DNA of 64,000 nucleotides from Candidatus Hydrogenedens sp. (GCA_016125095.1 WGMK01000006.1:1-64000), one strand, 5' to 3'; shown: positions 1 through 8,884, counted from the first letter of the stretch. Notes: generated by a model from the letters alone, not told the origin. Numbers and translations are program-made.

Positions 1-7
1 AGGCATC

Positions 8-18
8 GCGGGGTCTCC
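8..18 (-). repeat. Short GGAGACCCCGC repeat, inverted copy
   Basis: The reverse complement of GGAGACCCCGC occurs here. The same core recurs on the plus strand at 1049-1059 and 3391-3401, so three copies lie around the first three genes. Bases 1-138 otherwise show no gene. The function is unknown; it may be part of a small interspersed palindromic element. Confidence 0.4.
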
Positions 19-138
19 TGCGTAAGTTGAAGTACTCAAGAAACCTCATCTTACCGCAAGGCCCCGCGGTGTCCTCTACACCATCAAGACCTGAACCGAA
101 GCACAGGACCGCCTGTTGCACTTAGTGTTTGAATCTGC

Positions 139-996
139 CTACCACTGCGGCACAAACTTAAGGCTCATCTCTGTTAGATATCGACTTACGACGGAACGCA
201 ATTCACTTTCCGATGAGTCCTCAATCTGAGCAACACGTAAGATCTCACCAAACGCTCGGGTGACAAAGTCGCTAACTCTGCCATACTCGTCAGAGGTCTT
301 CTCCGCGAATGGAAGGATCAATATTGGATCGCGGGTTTTCATTCCGTCGCTGGCGGCATCCTGTAACGGAAACCTAAAAGAATCATGATCCTTAAGACCC
401 ATCTCTGCCTCGGTCGGCGGGGTCAGCTTGTACCGACGAATGAAACAGTTTTGGATAAGCTGCCCTGCCGGGGACTCTCCGAATTTAGGGCAATAGACTA
501 TTCCGGTGTCTTCGTTAAAAAGAGGGAACGCAGCTATTCGAGCCATACCGCGTGGATGACTGCAATCCAACAAGGCATACGCGCCGTTGCGCAACTCGAT
601 AAGTCCGAAAACGGTGATCGCAGAGTATTCACGCAATGCGCGAAAATACTGATCCACGATTGTCTCGACCGGCATTGCACTTGCGTCTTTATAGCAATCC
701 TTCGAAATCAACGCCTGTACGCTATCTCTATTCTCCACCTGTTGGATAAGCTCTAGTGCTGTCTCATTCAAGCGCCGGATTTCCGGCGTTGCTTCGTCGT
801 CGAACTTCGCGGCTTCTATAACGTTTGCTTTGAGGTAAGCCGTTGTTGACATACGCAGGTCCGCTAGTGTGTCCACTTTATAGCGTAGGGCAAAATACCT
901 CGACTCGGCGTGTGCGGCAAAGCACGCACCTACGGTTAGCAATACGATACTGAGCCAAGCTAGAGCGTGCTGCGTGCCTTTCGCTAATTCAAACAT
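139..996 (-). CDS. Hypothetical membrane-anchored protein
   Basis: No family recognised. From the ATG at 996 the product is 285 residues, with a hydrophobic segment at about residues 11-30 (AWLSIVLLTVGACFAAHA) that could be an uncleaved anchor or a signal peptide. The rest is soluble, with several cysteines and a DCSHPRG stretch in the middle. An upstream in-frame TTG at 1017 would add seven residues; neither start has a convincing ribosome binding site, so the start is uncertain. It is the last gene of a leftward group of three unknown genes (3193 to 139). By eye the DNA is less GC-rich than the dcw region, which fits recent acquisition but does not prove it. Confidence 0.6.
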   Translation of the reverse strand: MFELAKGTQHALAWLSIVLLTVGACFAAHAESRYFALRYKVDTLADLRMSTTAYLKANVIEAAKFDDEATPEIRRLNETALELIQQVENRDSVQALISKDCYKDASAMPVETIVDQYFRALREYSAITVFGLIELRNGAYALLDCSHPRGMARIAAFPLFNEDTGIVYCPKFGESPAGQLIQNCFIRRYKLTPPTEAEMGLKDHDSFRFPLQDAASDGMKTRDPILILPFAEKTSDEYGRVSDFVTRAFGEILRVAQIEDSSESELRSVVSRYLTEMSLKFVPQW

Positions 997-1046
997 GAAT
1001 AACAAGTCGCTCTCCAATTACGGGTCAACGCTGCTGTGCCAAGGCA

Positions 1047-1066
1047 GGGAGACCCCGCCACAGCAG
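1047..1066 (+). repeat. Short interspersed repeat GGGAGACCCCGCCACAGCAG
   Basis: The same 20-mer occurs at 3389-3408, and its core occurs inverted at 8-18. This copy lies in the 59-base gap between the first two leftward genes. It may be a small mobile palindromic element or a shared transcript end; the sequence does not tell which. Confidence 0.5.
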
Positions 1067-1076
1067 GGAAATATTT

Positions 1077-2117
1077 TCACCGCTCACCCTTCCGACTACC
1101 GTCAGATATAATTTGCAAGAGCCTTTCAGGATCACTATCTCTGGCCGATAGTGGCCAAGGCTCAGGCACTCCCCAGTATCCAAAATCCAATACGGCGCGG
1201 TAAAAAATCTCTGCGCGTTGTTTGTCCGTGATTCGCGAATGTGGCGCCACCCCTTCTGAAATGCACCGCACCATCGCATCCACCATATTCTCTCCGTCGA
1301 CCCATGGAGAGAAATTCATGCGGAGAATTGCCAGATAAGTCATTACCTCGGCACACGGCGTATGACTCATGGCTTTTTCGTTAGAATACGTCAAGCATCT
1401 ACGTAAGTCGTTCAATGTCTGCACAAGGCGGTCGCTCTCGTAAGGCAGAATTTCAATCTCGAACGTAGACTCAATCATCGGCATGCGCAACATCCAGTCC
1501 ACGCGCTGACGCGCAACAGGAGGATTGAGTCTGCCTACTGACAGAAGCACACATTCCACTTGTTCGCGAACTTTCCTGGCTTGCTCAGGCGTGCCCAGCG
1601 GAACTTCGCTTCTGGCGGTTCGATCTATCGGCAAGATCCCATCCAGAACCGAATAGAGTTCACGCCTCATGGTTACGGTGTACCGCCCAGGCGTATCAAA
1701 GTCGGTCCAGGCATTAAGCAGCAGTCGTTGAACAAATCGCCCACCTGCCGAAACATAGATATAAGGCGTGACGAGACTGGATATTCCGGCGTGGCTCGAG
1801 TAATTGAATACCGGCCAGTCGAATCCATCCGGACCAGATACATGCACCCAAAAGTTCTCATCGCGCCCACCAGCAAACCTGGTGGCGTCGCCCTCAGGAA
1901 ATTCGAACGCATGCTCGGAGGGATTCTCGACAACGAAGTCGACCCAGATGGGTTCAAACGCGCGGATTTTCGTTCGTTGCGGCGCGAAGTAACCTTTTAT
2001 CTGCTCCGCGCCGGGCGGCAAAGGCAGCGGCGGAAGCTCAGGCTCCGGCGCAGCGAAAGATGCCGAGCATAGTATTGACGCGATCAGAACTGCTCGAATG
2101 ATCGGAGCTTGAGACAC
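1077..2117 (-). CDS. Hypothetical secreted protein
   Basis: No family recognised. The reading frame opens at a GTG at 2213, overlapping the upstream stop, but that adds 32 Arg-rich residues ahead of the signal peptide. The GTG at 2117 is preferred: it has GGAG seven bases upstream and gives a clean signal peptide (APIIRAVLIASILCSASFA, then APEPE). The mature part of about 325 residues starts with a Pro/Leu-rich segment followed by sequence that looks like a beta-rich domain (FEPIWVDFVVENPSEHAFEF), as in many exported Ig-like proteins. It sits between two other unknown exported or membrane proteins and is probably cotranscribed with them. Confidence 0.65.
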   Translation of the reverse strand: MSQAPIIRAVLIASILCSASFAAPEPELPPLPLPPGAEQIKGYFAPQRTKIRAFEPIWVDFVVENPSEHAFEFPEGDATRFAGGRDENFWVHVSGPDGFDWPVFNYSSHAGISSLVTPYIYVSAGGRFVQRLLLNAWTDFDTPGRYTVTMRRELYSVLDGILPIDRTARSEVPLGTPEQARKVREQVECVLLSVGRLNPPVARQRVDWMLRMPMIESTFEIEILPYESDRLVQTLNDLRRCLTYSNEKAMSHTPCAEVMTYLAILRMNFSPWVDGENMVDAMVRCISEGVAPHSRITDKQRAEIFYRAVLDFGYWGVPEPWPLSARDSDPERLLQIISDGSRKGER

Positions 2118-2209
2118 TGCATTTCTCCGCCGACGATCGGCTTCCGCTGTGCCACGGTCAGGAGCCCCCGACACACCGGAGTATTTCGGTTGGACCGGGA
2201 AGGCGGCAA

Positions 2210-3193
2210 TCACTCGTCACAACCCATTGCTGACACGAACGCCTGCAACGACATTCCACCATCTGTACAGCGTTCGATTCCGCATTTCACCTCAGGAGCA
2301 TCTGCCAGCACATAAGTGACAATACTGGCGTCGGCATCGACGCACATTTCGTTCAAAATATCCAAAGCGGCTTTTCTCAGGGAATAGTCTCGCGCCTCCG
2401 CGTAGTCTTGCTGCATCCTTGAATACGCTCCGCCGCGTTCATAAACATGCGCAAACCGCGTGATATATTCCGCAATCCGCTTCCTCGAAGTATCGTCTAA
2501 TGACGAACTCTTTACCAATTCCCTAAGAATTTTAAATGCCGGAATGACGCCAAGGGCGATCCCGTGCGAGCATTTTAGGTAATCTCCGGGCAAGTCATAG
2601 GTTACTTTTCCCTTGCCTTCTTCCATTGCTGACAGCACGACCGCGAGGGTAGTCTGACTACTCACAGACGCCAAGTATGATGCGTTGTAATGGCTCGGCT
2701 GAGGATAGAACCACGCGTGCCAGTAAATTTCCGGAATTCGGAGGGACTCGGCCAGTTCCGCCACGGAATCAACAAAGTCCAGTTTTGCTTCTGATCCTGG
2801 CGAAGCACTCTCCATAAGATCCAGATGAATGCTTCCGAAGCCCTCCGTTGCCTCTAAGTAGCGCCATCTTTCTGGCCTGCCCATCCGCACTGATTCTTGA
2901 CTCAATGCACAGTATAGATCCCCGACCCGTTTCAATAATGGCTGCCACTCCCTGACTTCAAGAATATTGGTAGCACCGCTTTCGTTAAAAATGGCAACTT
3001 CGCGCTCAACCTTGGCAAGCGCTATCGAGAGGGCGGTCAGATCGTGCATATCCAATGCAGCATCCCACTCTTCGGCGATGCTGCCAAGGGCTTTCTTTTC
3101 GGCGATTTGCGGAGGCGCGTCCCCCCAAACGGTCGATAATGTAAATACTCCGTAAAGAATAAAAAGGATTGGCGATCTATTTATTGTCTGCAT
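2210..3193 (-). CDS. Hypothetical secreted protein, alpha-helical
   Basis: No family recognised. The ATG at 3193 is chosen because it gives a typical signal peptide (SPILFILYGVFTLSTVWG then DAPPQ) and has GGAAA seven bases upstream; the open frame extends further to 3304 but the extra 37 residues are Arg-rich and precede the signal. The 327-residue product is rich in helix-forming residues (AEEWDAALDMHDLTALSIALAKVEREVA), suggesting a helical extracytoplasmic protein. It is the first gene of the three-gene leftward group. Its stop overlaps the first open codon of the next frame. Confidence 0.6.
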   Translation of the reverse strand: MQTINRSPILFILYGVFTLSTVWGDAPPQIAEKKALGSIAEEWDAALDMHDLTALSIALAKVEREVAIFNESGATNILEVREWQPLLKRVGDLYCALSQESVRMGRPERWRYLEATEGFGSIHLDLMESASPGSEAKLDFVDSVAELAESLRIPEIYWHAWFYPQPSHYNASYLASVSSQTTLAVVLSAMEEGKGKVTYDLPGDYLKCSHGIALGVIPAFKILRELVKSSSLDDTSRKRIAEYITRFAHVYERGGAYSRMQQDYAEARDYSLRKAALDILNEMCVDADASIVTYVLADAPEVKCGIERCTDGGMSLQAFVSAMGCDE

Positions 3194-3388
3194 GTGTGGT
3201 TTCCGTCGATTATGATGGCAAATCGATCTGGCCATAATGCTCAGTCTACGCAATCGCTGTGTCCGGTCTCCAATCCCTGTCCCCGCGAAAGCGGGGAGCG
3301 CCACCCGTCCGATTATAAAGGTCTCCTCTTAATTTCTCCGCACGCACGACAAGATTGGAGACCCGACGGTCGCGGAAGTGTCGGGGTC

Positions 3389-3408
3389 GGGAGACCCCGC
3401 CACAGCAG
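3389..3408 (+). repeat. Short interspersed repeat, second direct copy
   Basis: Identical to 1047-1066. It lies in the gap 3194-3510 between two leftward transcription units. That gap holds no convincing gene, and the surrounding bases contain further CCCCGCC and GCGG pieces that can pair. Confidence 0.5.
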
Positions 3409-3510
3409 AGGGCAGGTAGGGAACCCCGCCCACAGCGGAGGAAAACAAGAGCGCCCGGCAGAAGCGGCTACCGGGCGCTCAAATTATCGGTCCTATCCGT
3501 CCTATCGGTC

Positions 3511-5292
3511 TTAGCCCGTCACCTTGCGGTAAATGGCGCGGCCGACGAAGCGGATCTTGTCGCCGAGGGGGAAGCGTTTGAGCACGGCCTTGACCACGCC
3601 CTGGGTGAAGCGAGTGCGCTTGGAGTAGTCGATGCGCACATCCACCACCACGGGGCGGCCCTTTGCGGCCTCGGCGAGCGCTTCCTTGATGCCGGCCTCA
3701 ATCTGGCTGTTGTTCTCGATGGCGACGTAGTGCGCGCCGGTAGCCATGGCCATGCCCTTGAACTGAATGTTGCCCATCACCGTGCAGGTCTTGCGGTTGT
3801 AGGGAATCTCCTGGCCCTGGGAAATCTGCGACAGCTCGCCGTCGTAAAACACGAAGTAGGCGATGCCCGCGTTCTGCGCGGTGGCGGTCAACATTTCCAT
3901 ACCGGTCATGATGAACGCGCCATCGCCCACGATGCCCACCACTTGTCGGTTGGGGTTAACCAGCTTCGCGCCGATGGCCGCGGGCACGCAGTAGCCCATG
4001 CAATTGAAATCGGTCGGCGATATGAACGCGCGGCTCTGGAGCACCGGAAACAGCTCGGCCGCCAGGAAGGTGTGGTTGCCATCGTCCACCACGGTAATCG
4101 CATCGTCGTCGAGCTGCCTGCGCAGTTCGGTCAGCAGCATTGCGGGGTTCACGCGGTCGTTCTTATGCGCGAACCACTCGTCGAGATATGCCTTCTTGTC
4201 CTTCGCGATCTGCTCGGCCACCTGCTTGTGCCGGGCGATGTTATCGGGATTGCCTGCTTTGACTGCATCCAGCAGTTGCGGCACGGCCACGCGGCTGTCG
4301 GCGGCGATGCCGACCTTCGCCGGGAAATTACGCCCAACCGCCACGGGGTCGATATCGATGTGAATCAGGTTCTCCGGCACCGTGCACGAAAAGCTGCCCG
4401 TGGGGATCTCGCCGAAGCGCACGCCCACCGCCAGCATGCAATCGCAATTCTTGAAGGCGTTGACCGCTGCGGGCACGGCGGCCGGGCTGAAGCCCATGCC
4501 CACGTGCATCGGGTGGTTCGCCGGAAACGCGCTCAGGCCCTGCAGCGTGGTCGACACCGGCGCGCCCAGCAGGTCGGCGATACGCTGAATCTGATCAGAC
4601 ACATCCACCGCACCCCAGCCCACAAAGATGCAGGGATGCTTCGCCGCCAACAGCAGCTTCGCGGCCTGCTGAATCTGGCTCGGGTCCTTCAGCGGCGCGG
4701 GCTGCGGCGGCTCGAAGGCCGGCACCGATTCCACCTGCTGACGGAAGAGCTGCAGGTCCGCGGGAATCTCCACCAGCACCGGCCCCGGCATACCCGAAAC
4801 CGCGCGATAGTACGCCTCATAGATCGTCGGCACGATGTCCTCATGCCGCGTCACCCGCCAAGCGCCTTTCGTGAGGGTCTCTAGCGCTTTCGACTGATCG
4901 AGTTCATGCAGTTGGAACTGATACGGCACATCGGTGCGCGTGCCGCCGCTGATCACCAGCATCGGAATGCCATCGAGGAAGGCCTCGCCGATGCCACTCA
5001 TGGCATGCGTGATGCCAGCCGCCGGCACAATCACGCAGCAGCCGATCTCGCCCTTCGATGTGCGGCTGATGGCATCGCTGATAAACGACGCGCCAGACTC
5101 GTGCGTCACCAGCACGGGCTGAATCTTTTCCGACATGTTCAGCTCGTCGTAGATTTCCGTATTGTGTACGCCGGGTATGCCGAAGGTATGCGACACCGGC
5201 AGCTGTTCCAGCGCATGCCGCACCAGCCACGCCCCGCTCTTCGCCGCGCCAATCGAAATCGTATTGCTCGTCGTTACCGCCATGTTCGTCAT
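3511..5292 (-). CDS. Thiamine diphosphate-dependent enzyme, acetolactate synthase-like
   Basis: The layout is that of the ThDP decarboxylase/acetolactate synthase family: an N-terminal pyrimidine-binding domain with the catalytic Glu in HESGA (Glu65), a central Rossmann-like domain (about 195-330), and a C-terminal pyrophosphate domain with GDG at 456-458. The usual family motif after GDG ends in Asn-Asn; here the equivalent residues are Tyr483-Asp484 (VFYDGE), so the metal ligand is apparently Asp. The substrate is unknown. It overlaps the upstream flavoprotein gene by an ATGA junction; AGGAG lies only one base from the ATG at 5292 but ten from the ATG at 5283, which may be the real start. 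The pair suggests a shared catabolic pathway. A branched-chain amino-acid role is unlikely because no small subunit (ilvN) is adjacent. Confidence 0.85.
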   Translation of the reverse strand: MTNMAVTTSNTISIGAAKSGAWLVRHALEQLPVSHTFGIPGVHNTEIYDELNMSEKIQPVLVTHESGASFISDAISRTSKGEIGCCVIVPAAGITHAMSGIGEAFLDGIPMLVISGGTRTDVPYQFQLHELDQSKALETLTKGAWRVTRHEDIVPTIYEAYYRAVSGMPGPVLVEIPADLQLFRQQVESVPAFEPPQPAPLKDPSQIQQAAKLLLAAKHPCIFVGWGAVDVSDQIQRIADLLGAPVSTTLQGLSAFPANHPMHVGMGFSPAAVPAAVNAFKNCDCMLAVGVRFGEIPTGSFSCTVPENLIHIDIDPVAVGRNFPAKVGIAADSRVAVPQLLDAVKAGNPDNIARHKQVAEQIAKDKKAYLDEWFAHKNDRVNPAMLLTELRRQLDDDAITVVDDGNHTFLAAELFPVLQSRAFISPTDFNCMGYCVPAAIGAKLVNPNRQVVGIVGDGAFIMTGMEMLTATAQNAGIAYFVFYDGELSQISQGQEIPYNRKTCTVMGNIQFKGMAMATGAHYVAIENNSQIEAGIKEALAEAAKGRPVVVDVRIDYSKRTRFTQGVVKAVLKRFPLGDKIRFVGRAIYRKVTG

Positions 5293-6914
5293 GCTCCTGC
5301 AATGGTTCGGCCGGCCACGCGGCCCGTGAGTACGCAGCCCCCGAGGAAGGTGCCTTCGAGCGAGCGGAGGCCGCTGATGCCGCCGCCGCCGAATCCGGCC
5401 GCCTCGCCCGCGGCATAGAGGCCGGGAATGATCGCGCCGTCTTCGCGCAGCACGCGCGATGCCAAGTCGGTCTGAATGCCGCCGAGGCTCTTGCGCGCCA
5501 GAATGAACTCGCGGATCGCCATCAGCGGCCGCGCGCCTGGATCGTCAATCGCCTGGTACTTGCACAGGCGGAGCTTGTCGCCGCGGTAGGTGCGGAAATT
5601 CATGATGCACCGCAGCTGCTCGTCGTTGAAGTATTTTTCGCCGCGCTCGATCTGCGAATCATAGTGCTCGATTTCGCTGCGCAGCGTGGCCTCGCTCGTG
5701 CTCAGGCCATACAGGTTGCGCTCGTTCATCTTGCCCACCAGCTCGCCGATGGAATCCGCCATCACGATGTCGTCGGGACAATCGGCGGCCAGCTTCTTCA
5801 CCAGTTCGGGATTGCCGAAGAGCAGGCTCTTGAGCAGCAGCGGCTTGCTCTTGTTGCGGAAGGCCGTCATGTAGCTGCATCCCGACACCGCCAGTTCCTT
5901 AATCGCGATCTTCCAGTTCATCACCTGCCATGAATACTGGCCCGGCTGCTTCAGCACGGATTCCACCAGGTGGCGCGTGTCGGTATAGGCGACGATGGGG
6001 CGCGGATTCAGGATGCGTTCGCCCAGCGCGTTCACCCACAGCGCCGAGCGCGGCGGCACCAGGCTGATGCCGTCGTCCGGGCGGCGCTTCGCCGGGTGAT
6101 GTATGCCCGCCGCGTAGTGCCACTGCTTGTCCAGGTGCGTCACGTTACCGCCCGCCTCGCGCACCTGCTCCAGCAGCTTGCCGTCGCCGAAATCATGTGC
6201 GCCGTTCAGCAGCTTCTTCGGCGGCTCGCCCCAGGGCTTGTACCAGTTCTTGCGCAGGGTGCTCAGGTCGCCGCCGCACATGCCGCCGCTGGCGATAATC
6301 GTATGCTCGGCGCTGGCCTCGAACGCCGTGCCGTCCGCCATGCGCTTGCCGTGGATGCCGGTCACCGCGCCATTCGTCACCACCAGCCCCGACACCTCGT
6401 GCCCAAAGTGGAACTGCAGGTTCGCACGGCGCGGATGCTTCTCCAGCGCGGCCTGCAACTTGGCGATGATTTCGTAGCCCGTGCCCCAGGTGATGTGCCA
6501 GCGCGGCAGCGAATTGCCCTTCACGTCCGCCCCCCGCTCCGGCCAATTTACCACCGGCAGAAACGAGATGTCCTTCTTGTCGAAGAAATCGAACAGGTAC
6601 TCGTCGGAATTGTGGCAATAGAACTCGGCCCACTTTCGGGGCCACTCGTCATTCTCGCCGAATTCGGCGTAACTGCACCAGTCTTCCAGCGCGGTCTGCG
6701 GCGAATCCTTGATGCCCATGCGGCGCTGATACGGCGTGTCGACCATCAGCACCCCGCCGAAGCTCTCCTTTGCCAGCCCGCCGAGGCGCTCCTGCTCCGC
6801 CTTGTCGAACACCACCACCCGCTTGCCCAGGTCCAGCAGCTCATAGGCGGCGGTCAATCCCGCCAGGCCGCCCCCGGCAATGATCACATCAGCGCTATAA
6901 GTCGCGTCGGGCAT
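5289..6914 (-). CDS. FAD-dependent oxidoreductase, KstD/fumarate reductase-like
   Basis: The N-terminal dinucleotide-binding motif GGGLAG at residues 14-19 follows a beta strand and is followed by an acidic VVVFD strand end, typical of FAD binding. The C-terminal GLYAAGEAAGFGGGG (about 493-507) and SLEGTFLGGCVLTGRVAG are the second FAD-contact region of the flavocytochrome c/3-ketosteroid dehydrogenase superfamily. The 541 residues match FAD-binding dehydrogenases of that group. The substrate cannot be read from sequence. AGGAG lies ten bases before the ATG. It is the first gene of a two-gene operon with the ThDP enzyme, joined by a 4-base overlap. The 123 bases upstream (6915-7037) contain three GGTACC pieces in inverted arrangement. 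Confidence 0.85.
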   Translation of the reverse strand: MPDATYSADVIIAGGGLAGLTAAYELLDLGKRVVVFDKAEQERLGGLAKESFGGVLMVDTPYQRRMGIKDSPQTALEDWCSYAEFGENDEWPRKWAEFYCHNSDEYLFDFFDKKDISFLPVVNWPERGADVKGNSLPRWHITWGTGYEIIAKLQAALEKHPRRANLQFHFGHEVSGLVVTNGAVTGIHGKRMADGTAFEASAEHTIIASGGMCGGDLSTLRKNWYKPWGEPPKKLLNGAHDFGDGKLLEQVREAGGNVTHLDKQWHYAAGIHHPAKRRPDDGISLVPPRSALWVNALGERILNPRPIVAYTDTRHLVESVLKQPGQYSWQVMNWKIAIKELAVSGCSYMTAFRNKSKPLLLKSLLFGNPELVKKLAADCPDDIVMADSIGELVGKMNERNLYGLSTSEATLRSEIEHYDSQIERGEKYFNDEQLRCIMNFRTYRGDKLRLCKYQAIDDPGARPLMAIREFILARKSLGGIQTDLASRVLREDGAIIPGLYAAGEAAGFGGGGISGLRSLEGTFLGGCVLTGRVAGRTIAGA

Positions 6915-7037
6915 GGTACTGGCGCTCCTGCGTATTCTCCGGAAACCTGCGATACTAGCAGGTACCCCGATAACCGCGCAAAGCCCCCCTGGGCATTGGC
7001 CGGCGTGGTACCAGCCCGGCGGATGGTACCTGTGCCA

Positions 7038-7298
7038 TCACGCCGATTCCCGGTTGCGGCCGTCGTCGCCCTCGGGGGACAGGGCCGCGAGCAGCGCGAG
7101 GAACTCCTCGCGGCACTCGGCGCACACAGAAAGGTGCTGCGCCGCCTCGAGCAGGGTGTCCGGGGGCGGCAGGGCGGCATTAAATTGCTCTGCATACGCC
7201 GCGACGCGATCGAGAAAGTCGTCGCAATCGATTTCATCCGCAGCCGTGACCGCCACGCACGCGAGCAAGGCCTCGAGTTTTTCTTCCGCGGCGCTCAT
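7038..7298 (-). CDS. Small zinc-finger anti-sigma factor, ZAS-like
   Basis: This 86-residue acidic protein has Cys25 and a His-x3-Cys-x2-Cys motif (HLSVCAEC, residues 55-62), the zinc-binding anti-sigma pattern. No transmembrane segment is present, so it is probably a cytoplasmic inhibitor. It overlaps the sigma factor gene by ATGA and has GGAGG in front of its ATG, so translation is coupled. The inference is that it binds and holds the ECF sigma factor until released by a signal; the nearby DUF417-DsrE gene is a possible target. Confidence 0.7.
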   Translation of the reverse strand: MSAAEEKLEALLACVAVTAADEIDCDDFLDRVAAYAEQFNAALPPPDTLLEAAQHLSVCAECREEFLALLAALSPEGDDGRNRESA

Positions 7299-7912
7299 TG
7301 CACCTCCGTTCCTGGCTGCAGGGCGAACCGCAAATCTTCGACGCTGAATCCGCGGGCCTCGAGGAAGGCGCGCAGCCGCTTCCGGGCCTCGTGGTGCATT
7401 TTATACAGCGCCCCGCGGCTCATGCCCAACTCTGCCGCCAACAGTTCCGACGGCATTTCCTGCAATTCGCCCAACACGCTCGCCCGCTGCCGCTCGGTCA
7501 ATGCCGCGTCGATGCCCTCGCGCAGCGCCCCGAGTAGTTCCTCGCGCGCTGAACGCGACGCGCCGTGCGGCTCCGGCGCAAGGAACACCGCCGTCCCCCG
7601 CTCCAATTCCGCATCGAGCGAGCGATCGCCCCAGCGCTTGCGGCGCAATTCGGTATACGCCACGCGCACCGCGATGGCAGCCGCCCAGGTGGTAAACCGG
7701 CTGTCGCCGCGGAACCTATCGAGCGATGCCAGCACGCGGGTCACGGCCTGCTGCGCGAAGTCCTCGGTATCGCTCTGTCCCGCGCGCCCGGCCAACGCCT
7801 TCTCCAGGCTCCGGGCGAGATACGTCCGCAGTTCCAGGATGGCCCCCGGGTCTTCCGCGCACAGCGAGGCCAGCCACTCCGCGTTCGTCTTCGCTTCCGT
7901 CTTCGCCGTCAT
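7295..7912 (-). CDS. ECF-type RNA polymerase sigma factor
   Basis: Region 2 is visible (EDFAQQAVTRVLASLDRF, then SRFTTWAAAIAVRVAYTEL), and region 4 carries a helix-turn-helix (LTERQRASVLGELQ, then AAELGMSRGALYKMHHEAR). The ATG at 7912 gives 205 residues, normal for the family; the open frame runs on to 7990 but that extension would enter the divergent promoter region. The downstream gene encodes its likely anti-sigma. The 96 bases between this start and the divergent gene at 8009 should hold promoters for both, and self-activation is likely by analogy. No canonical housekeeping promoter is evident there. Confidence 0.85.
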   Translation of the reverse strand: MTAKTEAKTNAEWLASLCAEDPGAILELRTYLARSLEKALAGRAGQSDTEDFAQQAVTRVLASLDRFRGDSRFTTWAAAIAVRVAYTELRRKRWGDRSLDAELERGTAVFLAPEPHGASRSAREELLGALREGIDAALTERQRASVLGELQEMPSELLAAELGMSRGALYKMHHEARKRLRAFLEARGFSVEDLRFALQPGTEVQ

Positions 7913-8008
7913 GTCTCCGCTCTCGGTAAGAAATGCCGCGCACGCTGCGTCTAGGGGATAGGCCGCCCGGTCGGCCCGGCAGTCCCTCAACCCTTGGAGC
8001 GTGTAATC

Positions 8009-8884
8009 ATGAAATCGGAAAAATCATGCCAGCCATTTTCTGAAGCCCCCGTAGAAGCGTGGGCGCTGGAAGCCTGCCGCTTCGGCCTGGTCCTGGTGCT
8101 GCTGTGGATAGGCGGCATGAAGTTCACCGCCTACGAGGCCGAGGGCATCCAGGCCTTTGTGCAGCACAGCCCTGGCTTCGCGTGGCTCAATCCCCTGTTC
8201 GGCGTGCGCGGCGTTTCCGCCCTGCTTGGCGTCGCCGAAATCCTCGTCGCGCTGCTGCTGGCCGCAGGGGCTGTGCTTCCCTACGCAGGCCTCGCCGGCG
8301 GCCTCGCCGCCTCCGCCATGTTCCTGAGCACCCTCAGTTTCATGGCGACCACCCCGGGCGTGTTCGAGCCCTCGCTGGGCTTCCCGGCCCTCTCGGTCGT
8401 GCCCGGCCAATTCCTCATCAAGGACGCCGTGCTGCTCGGCGTCTCGCTCTTATGCGCGGCCACGGCCTACCGGCGTCTGCGGCCCGCTGAAATCCCCTTG
8501 GCAACCCAACCCGAAAGGAACCCTGTCATGCCGAAAACTGCAATTGTCATCCTCTGCGACACCGAAGGCGGCGAGGCCCTGGGACGCGTCGTCAACGCGC
8601 TCACGGCCGCCCGCGAAAGCAAGGCCGCCGGAGACGACCTCAAGGTCGTTTTCACCGGGGCCGGCACCAAGTGGGTGCCCGTACTCGAAGACCCCGCGCA
8701 CAAGCTGCACAGCGCCTACGCCGAAGTGAAAGACAAGGTAGCGGGTGCCTGCGGCTATTGCGCCGGAGCGTTCAACGTCGCCGATGCCGTCAAGGCCGCC
8801 GGCGTCTGCATGCTCGAGGAATACGGCACCAACATGAGCTACCGCGACCTGCTCAAGGGCGGCTACCAAGTGCTCAATTTCTAG
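8009..8884 (+). CDS. DUF417 (YkgB/RclC-like) membrane protein fused to DsrE-like domain
   Basis: Residues 1-160 match DUF417 inner-membrane proteins, with the signature VLLWIGGMKFTAYEAEGIQ and four hydrophobic helices; E. coli members such as RclC are linked to reactive-chlorine resistance. From residue 174 onward (MPKTAIVILCDTEGGE to QVLNF) the sequence looks like a cytoplasmic DsrE/DsrF-like domain with a CGYC pair. The start is the ATG at 8009, which has GGAG nine bases upstream; an in-frame TTG at 7994 overlaps that site and is less likely. An internal ATG at 8528 has its own AGGAA seven bases upstream, so a free DsrE-like protein may also be made. It is divergent from the ECF sigma operon, its probable regulator. 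Confidence 0.75.
   Translation: MKSEKSCQPFSEAPVEAWALEACRFGLVLVLLWIGGMKFTAYEAEGIQAFVQHSPGFAWLNPLFGVRGVSALLGVAEILVALLLAAGAVLPYAGLAGGLAASAMFLSTLSFMATTPGVFEPSLGFPALSVVPGQFLIKDAVLLGVSLLCAATAYRRLRPAEIPLATQPERNPVMPKTAIVILCDTEGGEALGRVVNALTAARESKAAGDDLKVVFTGAGTKWVPVLEDPAHKLHSAYAEVKDKVAGACGYCAGAFNVADAVKAAGVCMLEEYGTNMSYRDLLKGGYQVLNF

Noticed and set aside
3355..4884. Plus-strand open frame of 509 codons opposite the ThDP enzyme gene
   Set aside because: It reads His/Arg/Ala-rich sequence with no domain, a GC-rich antisense shadow; the minus-strand enzyme has full family motifs.
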